Made by a program: the position numbers and the translations under genes. Positions 17,464-26,103 of a stretch of DNA of 64,000 nucleotides are shown piece by piece. Under the pieces are notes generated by a model. The model had not been told where the DNA came from, did not search any database, and saw only the letters and a list, made by a program, of their open reading frames with translations. The stretch is from NCBI GenBank assembly GCA_963844175.1, contig CAWJNE010000021.1:496001-560000 (forward strand), read 5' to 3'. This DNA is from JALZMG01 sp963844175 (GTDB lineage Bacteria; Actinomycetota; Acidimicrobiia; Acidimicrobiales; Ilumatobacteraceae). Positions within the stretch are counted from its first letter, which is position 1; every line of letters starts with the position of its first letter.

Positions 17464-18129
17464 ATGGCGGTCCTGGCGGTTCCCGTCGCGATCCCGGGCC
17501 TCCTCGCCCGACCGATCGTGCGCAGGTCGCGGGTGCGCGCGCCGCTGACCCGGGTCGGTCTGGCATCGTGGTCGTCCTTGGACGAGGAGCTGCTCGCTGG
17601 CCTGATGGCCCAGGTCGCCGACGGCGATCAGACGGCGTTCGCGCAGGTCTACGACCGGCTGGCGCCGACAGTGTTCGGCGTGGCCCGGCGCGTGCTGCGC
17701 GACCCTGCCCAGGCCGAGGAGGTCGCCCAGGAGGTCTTCGTCGAGGTGTGGCGTCAAGCGTCGCGCTTCGACGGCACCCGGGGGAGCGTCCGCACGTGGG
17801 CGGTCACGATCTCCCACCGGCGGGCCGTCGACCGCGTGCGCAGCGAGCAGGCTCATCGGACGCGGCACGTGCGCACCGGCGCCGTGATCGGCGTGGCCGA
17901 TGCCACCCCGGAGGACGCCGCGGTCGAGCGCGAGGAGCGGAGCCGGGCGGTCGGCGCACTCGACTCCCTGACCGACGTGCAGCGCGAGGCCTTGGAGCTG
18001 GCGTTCTACGACGGACTGACCCACGTGCAGATCGCCGAGCACCTGGGCGTAGCGCTGGGCACGGTGAAGACGAGGATCCGGGACGGCCTGATCCGCCTGC
18101 GGGGCGTGATGGGGAGCAACCATGACTGA
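17464..18129 (+). CDS. sigK: ECF RNA polymerase sigma factor, SigK-like
   Basis: An ECF sigma factor with region 2 (DQTAFAQVYDRLAPTVFG, then AEEVAQEVFVEVWRQASRF and GSVRTWAVTISHRRAVDRVR) and region 4 (VQREALELAFYDGLTHVQIA followed by LGVALGTVKTRIRDGLIRLR). It directs RNA polymerase to stress promoters and is presumably held by the adjacent anti-sigma factor. The start is uncertain: ATG 17464, GTG 17533 and TTG 17578 are all in frame, and homology begins after about 17578. The last eight nucleotides overlap the anti-sigma gene. The SigK assignment rests on region 2/4 style plus the neighbours (RskA, fasciclin protein). Confidence 0.85.
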   Translation: MAVLAVPVAIPGLLARPIVRRSRVRAPLTRVGLASWSSLDEELLAGLMAQVADGDQTAFAQVYDRLAPTVFGVARRVLRDPAQAEEVAQEVFVEVWRQASRFDGTRGSVRTWAVTISHRRAVDRVRSEQAHRTRHVRTGAVIGVADATPEDAAVEREERSRAVGALDSLTDVQREALELAFYDGLTHVQIAEHLGVALGTVKTRIRDGLIRLRGVMGSNHD

Positions 18130-18847
18130 GCCCACGATCGACGACGAAGCGCTGCGGGCGATGCTCGCCCTCGATGCGGTCGGTGCGTTGACCGCCGACG
18201 AGAGCGCCGAGTTGGTCCTCGCGCTGCGCGGCCGCCCCGACCTGCAGGCCGAGCTGGAGGAGCTGCGCGCCGCGGCGATGCTGCTCGCCGACGACGTCCA
18301 GGAGGAGCCGCCGCCGTCGCTGCGCGCCGGCGTGTTGGCCGCCGTTGCGGCCACGCCGCAAGAGCCCGCCGCTGCGCCGGTCGCACCGGTCGTGCCGTTG
18401 GCCGGTCGTCGCCGGCGGACGAGATGGCTGGCCGTCGGCGCCGCCGCGGCCGCCGCCGTCGTGGCGTTGGCGGTCGGTGTGGTCGTCACCCGCGACGACG
18501 GACCCGACGACCAGGTCGCCGCCGTGCTCGATGACGCCGGCGCCCGCACGATCGCCATGGAGGGCGAGCTCGCTGGGCTGTCGATCGTCTACTCGGCGGC
18601 CGAGGACGCCGCAGTGCTGACCGGACGCGGCCTGCCCGTGCCGGCGGACGAGCGGGTCTACGAGCTGTGGGCGGTCCGGGGTACCGATCCGCCGCAGCCG
18701 GTCGACACGTTCCGTCCCGACAGCGACGGCGAGGTCGAGCTGCTGCTGACGGGCATCGACCCGGACAGCGCCACGTGGGCGATCACCGAGGAGCCGGCGG
18801 GCGGCAGCGACGCCCCGACCACCCCGGTCATCGCCATCACCGCCTGA
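18122..18847 (+). CDS. rskA: RskA-family anti-sigma factor
   Basis: A 241-aa single-pass membrane protein. The cytoplasmic N-terminus (DDEALRAMLALDAVGALTADE) is the usual sigma-binding start of RskA-type anti-sigma factors and lacks a zinc HxxxCxxC motif. One membrane helix lies at about residues 101-122 (WLAVGAAAAAAVVALAVGVV). The extracellular part has the RskA C-terminal signature VYELWAVRG followed by a beta-rich end. It is expected to sequester the SigK-like factor and release it on an extracytoplasmic signal through proteolysis. The ATG start overlaps the sigma gene stop. Confidence 0.88.
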   Translation: MTEPTIDDEALRAMLALDAVGALTADESAELVLALRGRPDLQAELEELRAAAMLLADDVQEEPPPSLRAGVLAAVAATPQEPAAAPVAPVVPLAGRRRRTRWLAVGAAAAAAVVALAVGVVVTRDDGPDDQVAAVLDDAGARTIAMEGELAGLSIVYSAAEDAAVLTGRGLPVPADERVYELWAVRGTDPPQPVDTFRPDSDGEVELLLTGIDPDSATWAITEEPAGGSDAPTTPVIAITA

Positions 18848-18880
18848 CGCCCGCACTGCTCAGCAAGAACGAGTGGTCTG

Positions 18881-18980
18881 GCAGCTCCCGAGCGTTCGTT
18901 ACGCAGCGTGCGTGAGAGCCCAGGCCGGCCGTGCCCGGCCCACGCCGAGGAGCGGAGTCTTCGGAGCGAGCGAGGCGATC
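18881..18980 (-). repeat. Dispersed intergenic repeat, family A, copy 1
   Basis: About 100 bp. Read on the minus strand it has CCTCGCTCGCTCCGAAGACT, then GGCCGGGCACGGCCGGCCTG, then ACGAACGCTCGGGAGC. It lies between the convergent ends of rskA and the Fe-S oxidoreductase. Other copies are at 24942, 27834, 28879 and 30964, with a degenerate one at 57898. Confidence 0.75.
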
Positions 18981-21276
18981 AGGTCAGTTGGCCGTCGGCG
19001 AGGGGGGTGTCCTGCTCATCGAAGCGTCGTTCGCCGGCCTCGATGGCGTCGAGGAGGTGGATAGCGATGTCGCCGACCTTCACGCCTCCCGGCTCGCCGT
19101 AGTCGGGGGCTCCGACCGCCTTGGTGCCGTCGTCGAGCATGATGTAGCAGAACGGGCAGGCGGTGGCGATGCGGGTGGCACCGGTGGACAGCGCCTCCCG
19201 CGAGCGCTCGTCGTTGACCTTGGTGCCCGTGTCCTCCTCCATCCACATGCGCGCCCCGCCGGCGCCGCAGCACATGCCCTTGGTCCCGTTGCGCGGCATC
19301 TCGACGACCTCGATGCCCTTGATCGACCCGACCACCTTGCGCGGCGCGAGGTAGATGTCGTTGTGGCGGCCGAGGTAGCACGAGTCGTGGTACGTCAGCC
19401 GCTCGTCGAGCGTCGCCTGGCTGACGTCGAGGCGACCGTCGGCGATCAGCGTTTCGAGGAGCTGGCTGTGGTGCACGACCTCGTAGCGACCGCCGAGCTG
19501 CGGGTACTCGTTGAGCAGCGTGTTGAAGCAGTGCGGGCATTGGGTGATGATCTTCTTCACCCCCATGCCGTCGAGCATCTCGATGTTCGGTTGGGCGAGC
19601 ATCTGGAACAGGTACTCGTTGCCGGATCGGCGGGCCGAGTCCCCGGTGCACATCTCCGACGGTCCGAGCACGGCGACGGCGATCCCCGCCCGCTGCAGCA
19701 GCTTGGCGACGGCCTGGGTGACCCGCTTGTTCTTGTCGTCGAAGCTGCCGGCGCAGCCGACCCAGTAGAGGTACTCCGCCTCCAGGGGCTCGCCAGGGTC
19801 GACGATCGTCACGCCGTCGAGGCCCTTCGCCCAGTCGGCCCGGTCGGACTGGCTCATGCCCCACGGGTTGCCCTGGTTCTCCATGCCCCGATAGGCGTTG
19901 CCGAGCTCGCTCGGGAAGTCCGACTCCATCAGCGTCAGGTACCGACGCATGTCGAGGATCTTGTCGAGGATCTCGATGTTCACCGGGCAGATCTCGTCAC
20001 ACGCCTTGCAGGTGGTGCAGGCCCACAGCTCCTCGGACGTGATCCGCTCGAAGAGCGAGTCGGCCCCGATCTTGATCTCGGGGACGGTGCCGATCGGCGG
20101 TGAGACGACGGGGTCGCCGGTCGCCGCCATCACCTCGCCCGTCTTGAGCACGATCTCTCGCGGGTCCAGCGGCTTGCCGGTGGCGTGGGCCGGGCAGACG
20201 CTGGTGCAGCGGCCGCACATCGTGCAGGCGTCCGTGTCCAGCAGCTGCTTCCACGTGAAGTCCTCGACCACCGAGGCACCGAACGTCTCCAGCTCGGTCT
20301 CGGCGAGGTTGGGCATCGGCTTCATGGCGCCCTTGGGCCGCTCGCCGCTGCGGTCGCGCAGGTACATGTTCAGCGGCGACGTGAACATGTGCCGCAGCAT
20401 CGTGAGCGGCAGGAGCACGAGGAAGGCGATGAACGCGACGACGTGACCGATCCACCACCACTGGTGCCAGGTGGACAGCGTCGACGCCGACCACCCGTCG
20501 ACCAGCGTGCTGAGCGGGTAACCGATGAAGCTCCAGCGCTCGTAGCCGACGTCCTCACCCTCGGCCGAGAGCAGCGCGATGCGGAACATCTCGGCACCGA
20601 AGCCCGAGACGGCGATGGCGAAGAATGTGCCGAGGATGGCGGCGTGCTCGGGCTTCGACTTGATCCGGATGCGGTAGGGCCGTCGGACGTACCGCCGGAA
20701 CAGCGCCCAGATGACCCCGCCGAGGAAGACGGCGCCGGCGGCGTCACCGATGAGGGCGTATGCCGAATAGGTGTGGCCCTGAAGGAACTTGAGGTCCTCG
20801 GGCAGCTGGTGGTCGACCTCCAGCACCGTCGTGACGCCGAGCAGCACGAGGAAGCCGAAGTAGATCATCGAGTGCATCAACCCGGCCGCCGGGTCGCGCA
20901 GCAGGGTCTTCATGTAGACACCGGCGCGGTAGTCGGCGAAGCGGCGCTTGGCGTTCTTGGCCGTCGTCCGGCGGGTCGGCGCCGCCTTGCCCCGCTCCCA
21001 GTTCTTCATCCGGTCGGCGAACCGGAACGCTCCCCACACGATGACCACCGGGATGACGGTGTAGAAGGCGACCTTCAGGGGGCCGGGGATGTTGACGAAC
21101 ACCTCGCGGTGGACGGGGTCGTCGTTCTCCCACTCGGTGATCAACGGGAGTACGCCCGAGATCACGGTGAACGCGGCGAAGGCGACTCCCAGCCCGATCG
21201 CCAGGTGGCGCGGTCGGAACCCCCCGCGGGGAGCGGTCTCGACGTCGGTCTCGGGCTCGGCCGCCTGCGCAGTCAT
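18979..21276 (-). CDS. Membrane Fe-S oxidoreductase (EtfD/HdrD-like)
   Basis: A 765-aa protein with an N-terminal membrane part of about five helices resembling a nitrate-reductase-gamma-like cytochrome b unit. It is followed by two 4Fe-4S motifs, CTMCGRCTSVCP and CTTCKACDEICP, and two cysteine-rich CCG-type domains (CPHCFNTLLNEYP, CCGAGGARMWME). Mycobacterial EtfD proteins of this design pass electrons from electron-transfer flavoprotein, reduced by acyl-CoA dehydrogenases, into the respiratory chain. The two acyl-CoA dehydrogenases in this window fit that role, but no etfAB genes are present here. ATG 21276 is the start. Confidence 0.85.
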   Translation of the reverse strand: MTAQAAEPETDVETAPRGGFRPRHLAIGLGVAFAAFTVISGVLPLITEWENDDPVHREVFVNIPGPLKVAFYTVIPVVIVWGAFRFADRMKNWERGKAAPTRRTTAKNAKRRFADYRAGVYMKTLLRDPAAGLMHSMIYFGFLVLLGVTTVLEVDHQLPEDLKFLQGHTYSAYALIGDAAGAVFLGGVIWALFRRYVRRPYRIRIKSKPEHAAILGTFFAIAVSGFGAEMFRIALLSAEGEDVGYERWSFIGYPLSTLVDGWSASTLSTWHQWWWIGHVVAFIAFLVLLPLTMLRHMFTSPLNMYLRDRSGERPKGAMKPMPNLAETELETFGASVVEDFTWKQLLDTDACTMCGRCTSVCPAHATGKPLDPREIVLKTGEVMAATGDPVVSPPIGTVPEIKIGADSLFERITSEELWACTTCKACDEICPVNIEILDKILDMRRYLTLMESDFPSELGNAYRGMENQGNPWGMSQSDRADWAKGLDGVTIVDPGEPLEAEYLYWVGCAGSFDDKNKRVTQAVAKLLQRAGIAVAVLGPSEMCTGDSARRSGNEYLFQMLAQPNIEMLDGMGVKKIITQCPHCFNTLLNEYPQLGGRYEVVHHSQLLETLIADGRLDVSQATLDERLTYHDSCYLGRHNDIYLAPRKVVGSIKGIEVVEMPRNGTKGMCCGAGGARMWMEEDTGTKVNDERSREALSTGATRIATACPFCYIMLDDGTKAVGAPDYGEPGGVKVGDIAIHLLDAIEAGERRFDEQDTPLADGQLT

Positions 21277-21345
21277 GGTGCCGGGAAAACTACTGACCGG
21301 ACCGAACCGCCACCGCCTCCTCAGGGGTGAACGCGCTCGGGGACG

Positions 21346-21771
21346 TCAGCCGTAGTAGGCGCGGTCGAGCTCGCGGATGCGGCCGGCCAGCGAGGAGAGC
21401 AACTTGTGGCCGATCGTCGGCACGTCGTCGAGCACGCCGAGGAAGTGGCGTTGCGAGATGACGAACAGCGCGCAGTCCGTCTCGCACACGGCGGTGGCCG
21501 TGCGCGGCCCGTGGTCGAGCAGCGAGAGCTCGCCGACGATGGCGCCCGGGCCGAGCGAGGCGACCTTGCGCCCGTTGCGCTTGACGGCGACGGTGCCGTC
21601 GAGGACGACGAAGGCCTCGCGACCCGTCTGGCCCTGGTCGACGACCAGGCTTCCCGCGGTCATCGTGATCTCGTCGCCGGACTTGGCGATGCGCTCGAGC
21701 TCGCGCCGAGTGCACCCCGCGAACAGCGGAACGTTGCGGAGGTGGTCGACGTACGCCTTCTTGCTCGCCAT
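21346..21771 (-). CDS. Cyclic nucleotide-binding domain protein
   Basis: A 141-aa stand-alone cNMP-binding (CRP-type) beta-roll: VPLFAGCTRRELERIA at the start, then SLVVDQGQTGREAFVVLDG and the phosphate-binding cassette GAIVGELSLLDHGPRTATAV. No helix-turn-helix follows, so it is a sensor or adaptor rather than a transcription factor. ATG 21771 is preferred; a GTG at 21783 is in frame. It lies between gpmA and the Fe-S oxidoreductase on the same strand. Its partner is unknown. Confidence 0.85.
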   Translation of the reverse strand: MASKKAYVDHLRNVPLFAGCTRRELERIAKSGDEITMTAGSLVVDQGQTGREAFVVLDGTVAVKRNGRKVASLGPGAIVGELSLLDHGPRTATAVCETDCALFVISQRHFLGVLDDVPTIGHKLLSSLAGRIRELDRAYYG

Positions 21772-21821
21772 GGCCGGTGACACTAATCACACGACACGTC
21801 GGCGAGTGACGCCGGGCGTCG

Positions 21822-22571
21822 TCAGCGCTTGCCCTGGTTCTTCACGGCCTCGATGGCCGCTGCTGCGGCGTCCGGATCGAGGTAGGTGCCGCCCGGGCGG
21901 ATTGGCCGTAGCTCGTCGTCGAGGTCGTAGCGCAGCGGGATGCCCGTCGGCACGTTGAGCCCGACGACGGCCTCGTCCGTCATCCCGTCGAGGTGCTTGA
22001 TCAACGCCCGCAGGCTGTTGCCGTGGGCGGCGACGAGCACGACGTCCAGCTGCTGCAGGTCGGGGACGATGGCGTCGTACCAGTACGGCAGGGCGCGGGC
22101 CACGACGTCGGCCAGGCACTCGGTGCGCGGTCGGATCTCGGGAGGCAGCGCGGCGTACTGGGGATCGAAGAACTGCGAGGAGGGGTCGTCGTCGGGCAGG
22201 GGAGGCGGAGGCGTGTCGTAGGAGCGTCGCCAGAGCATGAACTGCTCCTCACCGAACTCGGCCAGCGTGGCCGCCTTGTCCTTGCCCTGCAGCGCGCCGT
22301 AGTGGCGCTCGTTGATCCGCCACGAGCGGCGCACCGGGATCCACATCCGGCCGGCGGCCTCGAGCGCCAGCTGGGCGGTGTGGATGGCCCGTCGCTGCAG
22401 TGACGTGTGCACGACGTCGGGCAGCACCTCGTGCTCGACGAGCAACGTCCCGCCTCGTCGCGCCTCGGCCACCCCCTTCTCCGTCAGCTCGACGTCGACC
22501 CAGCCGGTGAACAGGTTGCGTCGGTTCCACTCGCTCTCGCCGTGGCGCAACAGGATCAGCGTGCCGACCAT
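21822..22571 (-). CDS. gpmA: 2,3-bisphosphoglycerate-dependent phosphoglycerate mutase
   Basis: A 249-aa glycolytic enzyme interconverting 3- and 2-phosphoglycerate. The phosphohistidine loop LLRHGESEWNRRNLFTGWVD is at the N-terminus (His10). RINERHYGALQGKDK and the second histidine AAHGNSLRALIKHL complete the active site. ATG 22571 is preceded by TAGTGT with 7 nt between the hexamer and the start and no Shine-Dalgarno, so the mRNA is probably leaderless. It is divergent from the Asp/Gly-repeat peptide gene. Confidence 0.95.
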   Translation of the reverse strand: MVGTLILLRHGESEWNRRNLFTGWVDVELTEKGVAEARRGGTLLVEHEVLPDVVHTSLQRRAIHTAQLALEAAGRMWIPVRRSWRINERHYGALQGKDKAATLAEFGEEQFMLWRRSYDTPPPPLPDDDPSSQFFDPQYAALPPEIRPRTECLADVVARALPYWYDAIVPDLQQLDVVLVAAHGNSLRALIKHLDGMTDEAVVGLNVPTGIPLRYDLDDELRPIRPGGTYLDPDAAAAAIEAVKNQGKR

Positions 22572-22578
22572 GGCGGCG

Positions 22579-22634
22579 ACACTACGGGCCGCGCCACGGC
22601 CGCTCGGGTTCTGCTCGACGAGCGTGGGTAGTGT
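22579..22634. promoter_or_regulatory. Divergent pair of TAGTGT -10 boxes for gpmA and the Asp/Gly peptide
   Basis: TAGTGT on the minus strand (22579-22584) lies 7 nt before gpmA ATG, and TAGTGT on the plus strand (22629-22634) lies 8 nt before the peptide ATG at 22643. Neither gene has a Shine-Dalgarno sequence. Both are consistent with actinobacterial leaderless promoters. Confidence 0.5.
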
Positions 22635-22642
22635 CCGCAGCC

Positions 22643-22822
22643 ATGAGCATCACGAGTGACCAGATCAAGTCCGACTGGGAGCTGGGCGACCCGATCACCA
22701 TCACCATGGACGCCGATGGCGATGGTGCAGATGGCGACGGCGGCGCCGACGGCGATGGCGCCAAGGATGGCGACGGCGGCGCGGATGGCGACGGCGGTGA
22801 TGCGGACGGCGGCGACGCCTGA
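22643..22822 (+). CDS. 59-aa Asp/Gly-repeat peptide (possible modified-peptide precursor)
   Basis: The first 23 residues form a normal-composition leader with SDQIKSDWELGDPITITMD. The remaining 36 residues consist almost only of Asp, Gly and Ala (one Lys), built from ADGDG-type units. The bipartite form and the next two genes (a JmjC oxygenase and a ferredoxin-like protein) suggest a precursor whose Asp residues are hydroxylated; that is inference. A simple calcium-binding peptide is the alternative. ATG 22643 is chosen for TAGTGT 8 nt upstream; an in-frame GTG at 22631 would overlap that hexamer. I recognise no family. Confidence 0.6.
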   Translation: MSITSDQIKSDWELGDPITITMDADGDGADGDGGADGDGAKDGDGGADGDGGDADGGDA

Positions 22823-22869
22823 CGATCACTCGGGCTGACCCCGGTGCGGCCGCCTGGGTCGAGAAGCGG

Positions 22870-24039
22870 GTGCCCCACCCCGATGCGCCGGGGCTGGAGG
22901 TGCTCGTCGACGACCCGGCGGCCTTCGTCGCCGGATCGCTGCATCGGGCTCCGGTGCTCGGCGCCGGTCGGGATGTCGGCCTCGTCGCGGAATCGGATCG
23001 GCTGTGGGATGACGTCCTGACGCGCGGCGCCCGCGCCCCGGCGTTCCGGCTCGTGCGGGCCGGCACGACGCTCCCGCCGAGCTCCTCCTGCCGGTCGGCC
23101 GGCGTCGGGCACCGCACCATCGACGACGTCATCCAGCCCAACCGGGTGCTCGAGCTGTACGACGACGGCGCCACCGTGGTGCTGCAGGGCCTGCAGTTCA
23201 GCGATCCGCACCTCGCCCGCGTCGCCAACAACCTGGCGCTGGCCGTGGACCAGCCCGTGCAGGTGAACGCGTACCTGTCGCCACCAGCGGCCCGCGGCCT
23301 CGACCTGCACGTCGACCTGCACGATGTTTTCGTCCTGCAACTGGAGGGGTCGAAGCGCTGGAGGGTGTTGGAGCCGCTCGAGCGCACGCGCCAGCCCGTC
23401 AAGGGGGGCCCTCCCATGGCGCCGCCGACGTTCGCCGAGCTCGGCGCTCCCGACCTGGATGTGACGCTGCACCGCGGCGACGTGCTCTACCTGCCACGGG
23501 GACATCCCCACTGCGCCGAGACCGTCGATGACTCGTCGGCACACCTGACCGTCGGGGTGCTGGCCATCACGTGGCAGCGGGCGCTGCGCGGCGCGCTCGA
23601 CGCCGCCGTCGCCGACGGTGAGTGGCGCTCGGAGGTTCGGCTCCACGGAGCGGACGTCCTGGCCGCGCCGGAGGACGTTGCTGGCTCGTTGCGCCCCTAC
23701 CTCGGCGCCGACGCGGTGCGCCGCTGGATGGTGGCCGAGGTGTGGCGCCGCCAGCCGGCGACCCGCTTGCGCCCGCGCCGACCGCCGGTGATCGACCGGT
23801 CCGCGCCGCTGGCGATCACGCCGGGACCGCTGGTGTGGTGCGAGCGTGACGGTGACGCCTGCGTGATCGGCCTCGGCGACCGTCGCCTGGTCGTTCCGGG
23901 GGTGGCCCACCACTTCGTCACCGGGCTGCTGACCGCGCCTGGGCCGGTCGCCGCCGCCGATCTCGGTTGCCTCGACGACGACTCGCAGCAGGTCGTCGTC
24001 GATCGGCTGGCCCTCGAGGGAGTGGTCGCCGCTGGTTGA
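22870..24039 (+). CDS. JmjC/cupin_8 oxygenase (NO66/YcfD-like)
   Basis: A 389-aa Fe(II)/2-oxoglutarate oxygenase of the ribosomal-oxygenase-like JmjC group. The facial triad shows as HVD in LDLHVDLHDVFVLQLEG and a distal His in YLPRGHPHCAET. VLQLEGSKRWRVLEP is the strand typical of YcfD/NO66. Such enzymes hydroxylate amino-acid side chains. Reading continues in frame upstream of GTG 22870 to a CTG at 22819 that overlaps the peptide stop as CTGA. The extra residues (TITRADPGAAAWVEKR) look like real protein, so the true start may be non-canonical. The next gene encodes a ferredoxin-like protein. Confidence 0.82.
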   Translation: MPHPDAPGLEVLVDDPAAFVAGSLHRAPVLGAGRDVGLVAESDRLWDDVLTRGARAPAFRLVRAGTTLPPSSSCRSAGVGHRTIDDVIQPNRVLELYDDGATVVLQGLQFSDPHLARVANNLALAVDQPVQVNAYLSPPAARGLDLHVDLHDVFVLQLEGSKRWRVLEPLERTRQPVKGGPPMAPPTFAELGAPDLDVTLHRGDVLYLPRGHPHCAETVDDSSAHLTVGVLAITWQRALRGALDAAVADGEWRSEVRLHGADVLAAPEDVAGSLRPYLGADAVRRWMVAEVWRRQPATRLRPRRPPVIDRSAPLAITPGPLVWCERDGDACVIGLGDRRLVVPGVAHHFVTGLLTAPGPVAAADLGCLDDDSQQVVVDRLALEGVVAAG

Positions 24040-24100
24040 CTTCCAGTGCGCGGTCGCCGCCCGGGAGCGCCACGAGCCGCTGACCGCCACCGCATCGCAG

Positions 24101-24940
24101 GTGCCGGCGTGGCTGCTGATCGAGGTCACCGGGTCGTGGGGCCACGACGCCATCGGCCAGAGCGAGCTCGGCCCGTACGCGCCGAAGGTGTGGCGGGAGG
24201 CGATGCGCCGCCATGGCGTCCGCCTGATCGCCATCCGCCGCGACCTCACCACGGCCGGCCACCACGGCCACCACGAGGTCCGTCTTGTCCACGTCGTCGC
24301 GCCGGCGATCGGGGCTCGGCCCGTCGCCCACCGGCGGGTGATCGCCGACCTCCACGAGGTCGTGGCGGCGACCGAGTCGCTGGCCGTCGAGGGCACGGTC
24401 GGTGCCAACTGGGAAGCGGACCCCGACCGCTACGTGCTGGTGTGCACGAACGGGCGCCACGACAGCTGCTGCGCGACGTTCGGTCGCCCGCTCGTGCGCA
24501 GCCTGCGCGAGTCGCAGTGGGCCGATCAGATCTGGGAGTGCTCGCACGTGGGTGGCGACCGCTTCGCCGCCAACGTGGTGCTGCTGCCGGACAGCCTCTA
24601 CTTCGGCGACGTCGACGCCGACACGGCACCGTGTCTCCTGGCCGCGCACGATGACGGCCGCCTCGATCTCGACCGCTTTCGCGGTCGCTCGACCCTGCGG
24701 TTGCCGGCGCAGGCGGCCGAGCACGCCGTGCGGACCCGGCTCGGGCTCGATCGCCTCGACGCCATCGACGCCGTCACAAGCCGGAGCGCAGGCGAGGTCG
24801 AGGTCCTGCTGTCCGACGGGCGGACGGTCCTCGTGGGGATCGAACGGGTCGACCGCCCGTCGCCCAGCCCGCTGACCTGCAAGGGCAGGCCCGGCCTCGC
24901 CTACCCGGAGTGGCAGATCACCACGTTCGACGAACGCTGA
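24101..24940 (+). CDS. Sucrase/ferredoxin-like (thioredoxin-fold 2Fe-2S) protein
   Basis: A protein of the actinobacterial sucrase-ferredoxin family, a thioredoxin-fold ferredoxin. Cluster ligands are visible in VCTNGRHDSCCATFG and WECSHVGGDRFAANV. Conserved family sequence (DFQCAVAARERHEPL) extends upstream of GTG 24101 to about 24035 but has no ATG, GTG or TTG; a CTG at 24032, overlapping the end of the oxygenase gene, is the only nearby candidate. The true start is therefore probably upstream of 24101. It may supply electrons to the neighbouring JmjC oxygenase; that is inference from position. Confidence 0.8.
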   Translation: MPAWLLIEVTGSWGHDAIGQSELGPYAPKVWREAMRRHGVRLIAIRRDLTTAGHHGHHEVRLVHVVAPAIGARPVAHRRVIADLHEVVAATESLAVEGTVGANWEADPDRYVLVCTNGRHDSCCATFGRPLVRSLRESQWADQIWECSHVGGDRFAANVVLLPDSLYFGDVDADTAPCLLAAHDDGRLDLDRFRGRSTLRLPAQAAEHAVRTRLGLDRLDAIDAVTSRSAGEVEVLLSDGRTVLVGIERVDRPSPSPLTCKGRPGLAYPEWQITTFDER

Positions 24941-24941
24941 G

Positions 24942-25040
24942 TCGATGGCCTCGCTCGCTCCGAGGACTCCGCTCGCTCGGCTGGGCCGGGCAAGGCCGGC
25001 CTGGGGTGTCACGCTCGCTGCGTCACGAACGCTCGGGGAC
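24942..25040 (+). repeat. Dispersed intergenic repeat, family A, copy 2
   Basis: Contains GATGGCCTCGCTCGCTCCGA, GGGCCGGGCAAGGCCGGCCT and CACGAACGCTCGGGGACTCC. It fills the space between the convergent ferredoxin-like and aldo/keto reductase genes. Confidence 0.8.
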
Positions 25041-25072
25041 TCCCTCCGGTGCCGTCAGACGGGAGTCTCCGA

Positions 25073-26044
<972 letters not shown>

Positions 26045-26103
26045 GGGCCCATCATGTCGGCCGCCGGTCCCTGAGCGGTGACCGACCCCTAGCGTGGCCG
26101 GCC

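Noticed and set aside
13767..17465. Very long minus-strand open frame (over 1200 codons) opposite topoisomerase IB and the molybdoenzyme
   Set aside because: It mirrors real plus-strand genes, has low-complexity Arg/Gly/His composition and no domain; an effect of GC-rich third positions.
22706..22822. GGCGATGG-type tandem units, considered as a non-coding satellite
   Set aside because: The unit lengths keep the reading frame and a leader-like N-terminus precedes them, so coding is favoured.
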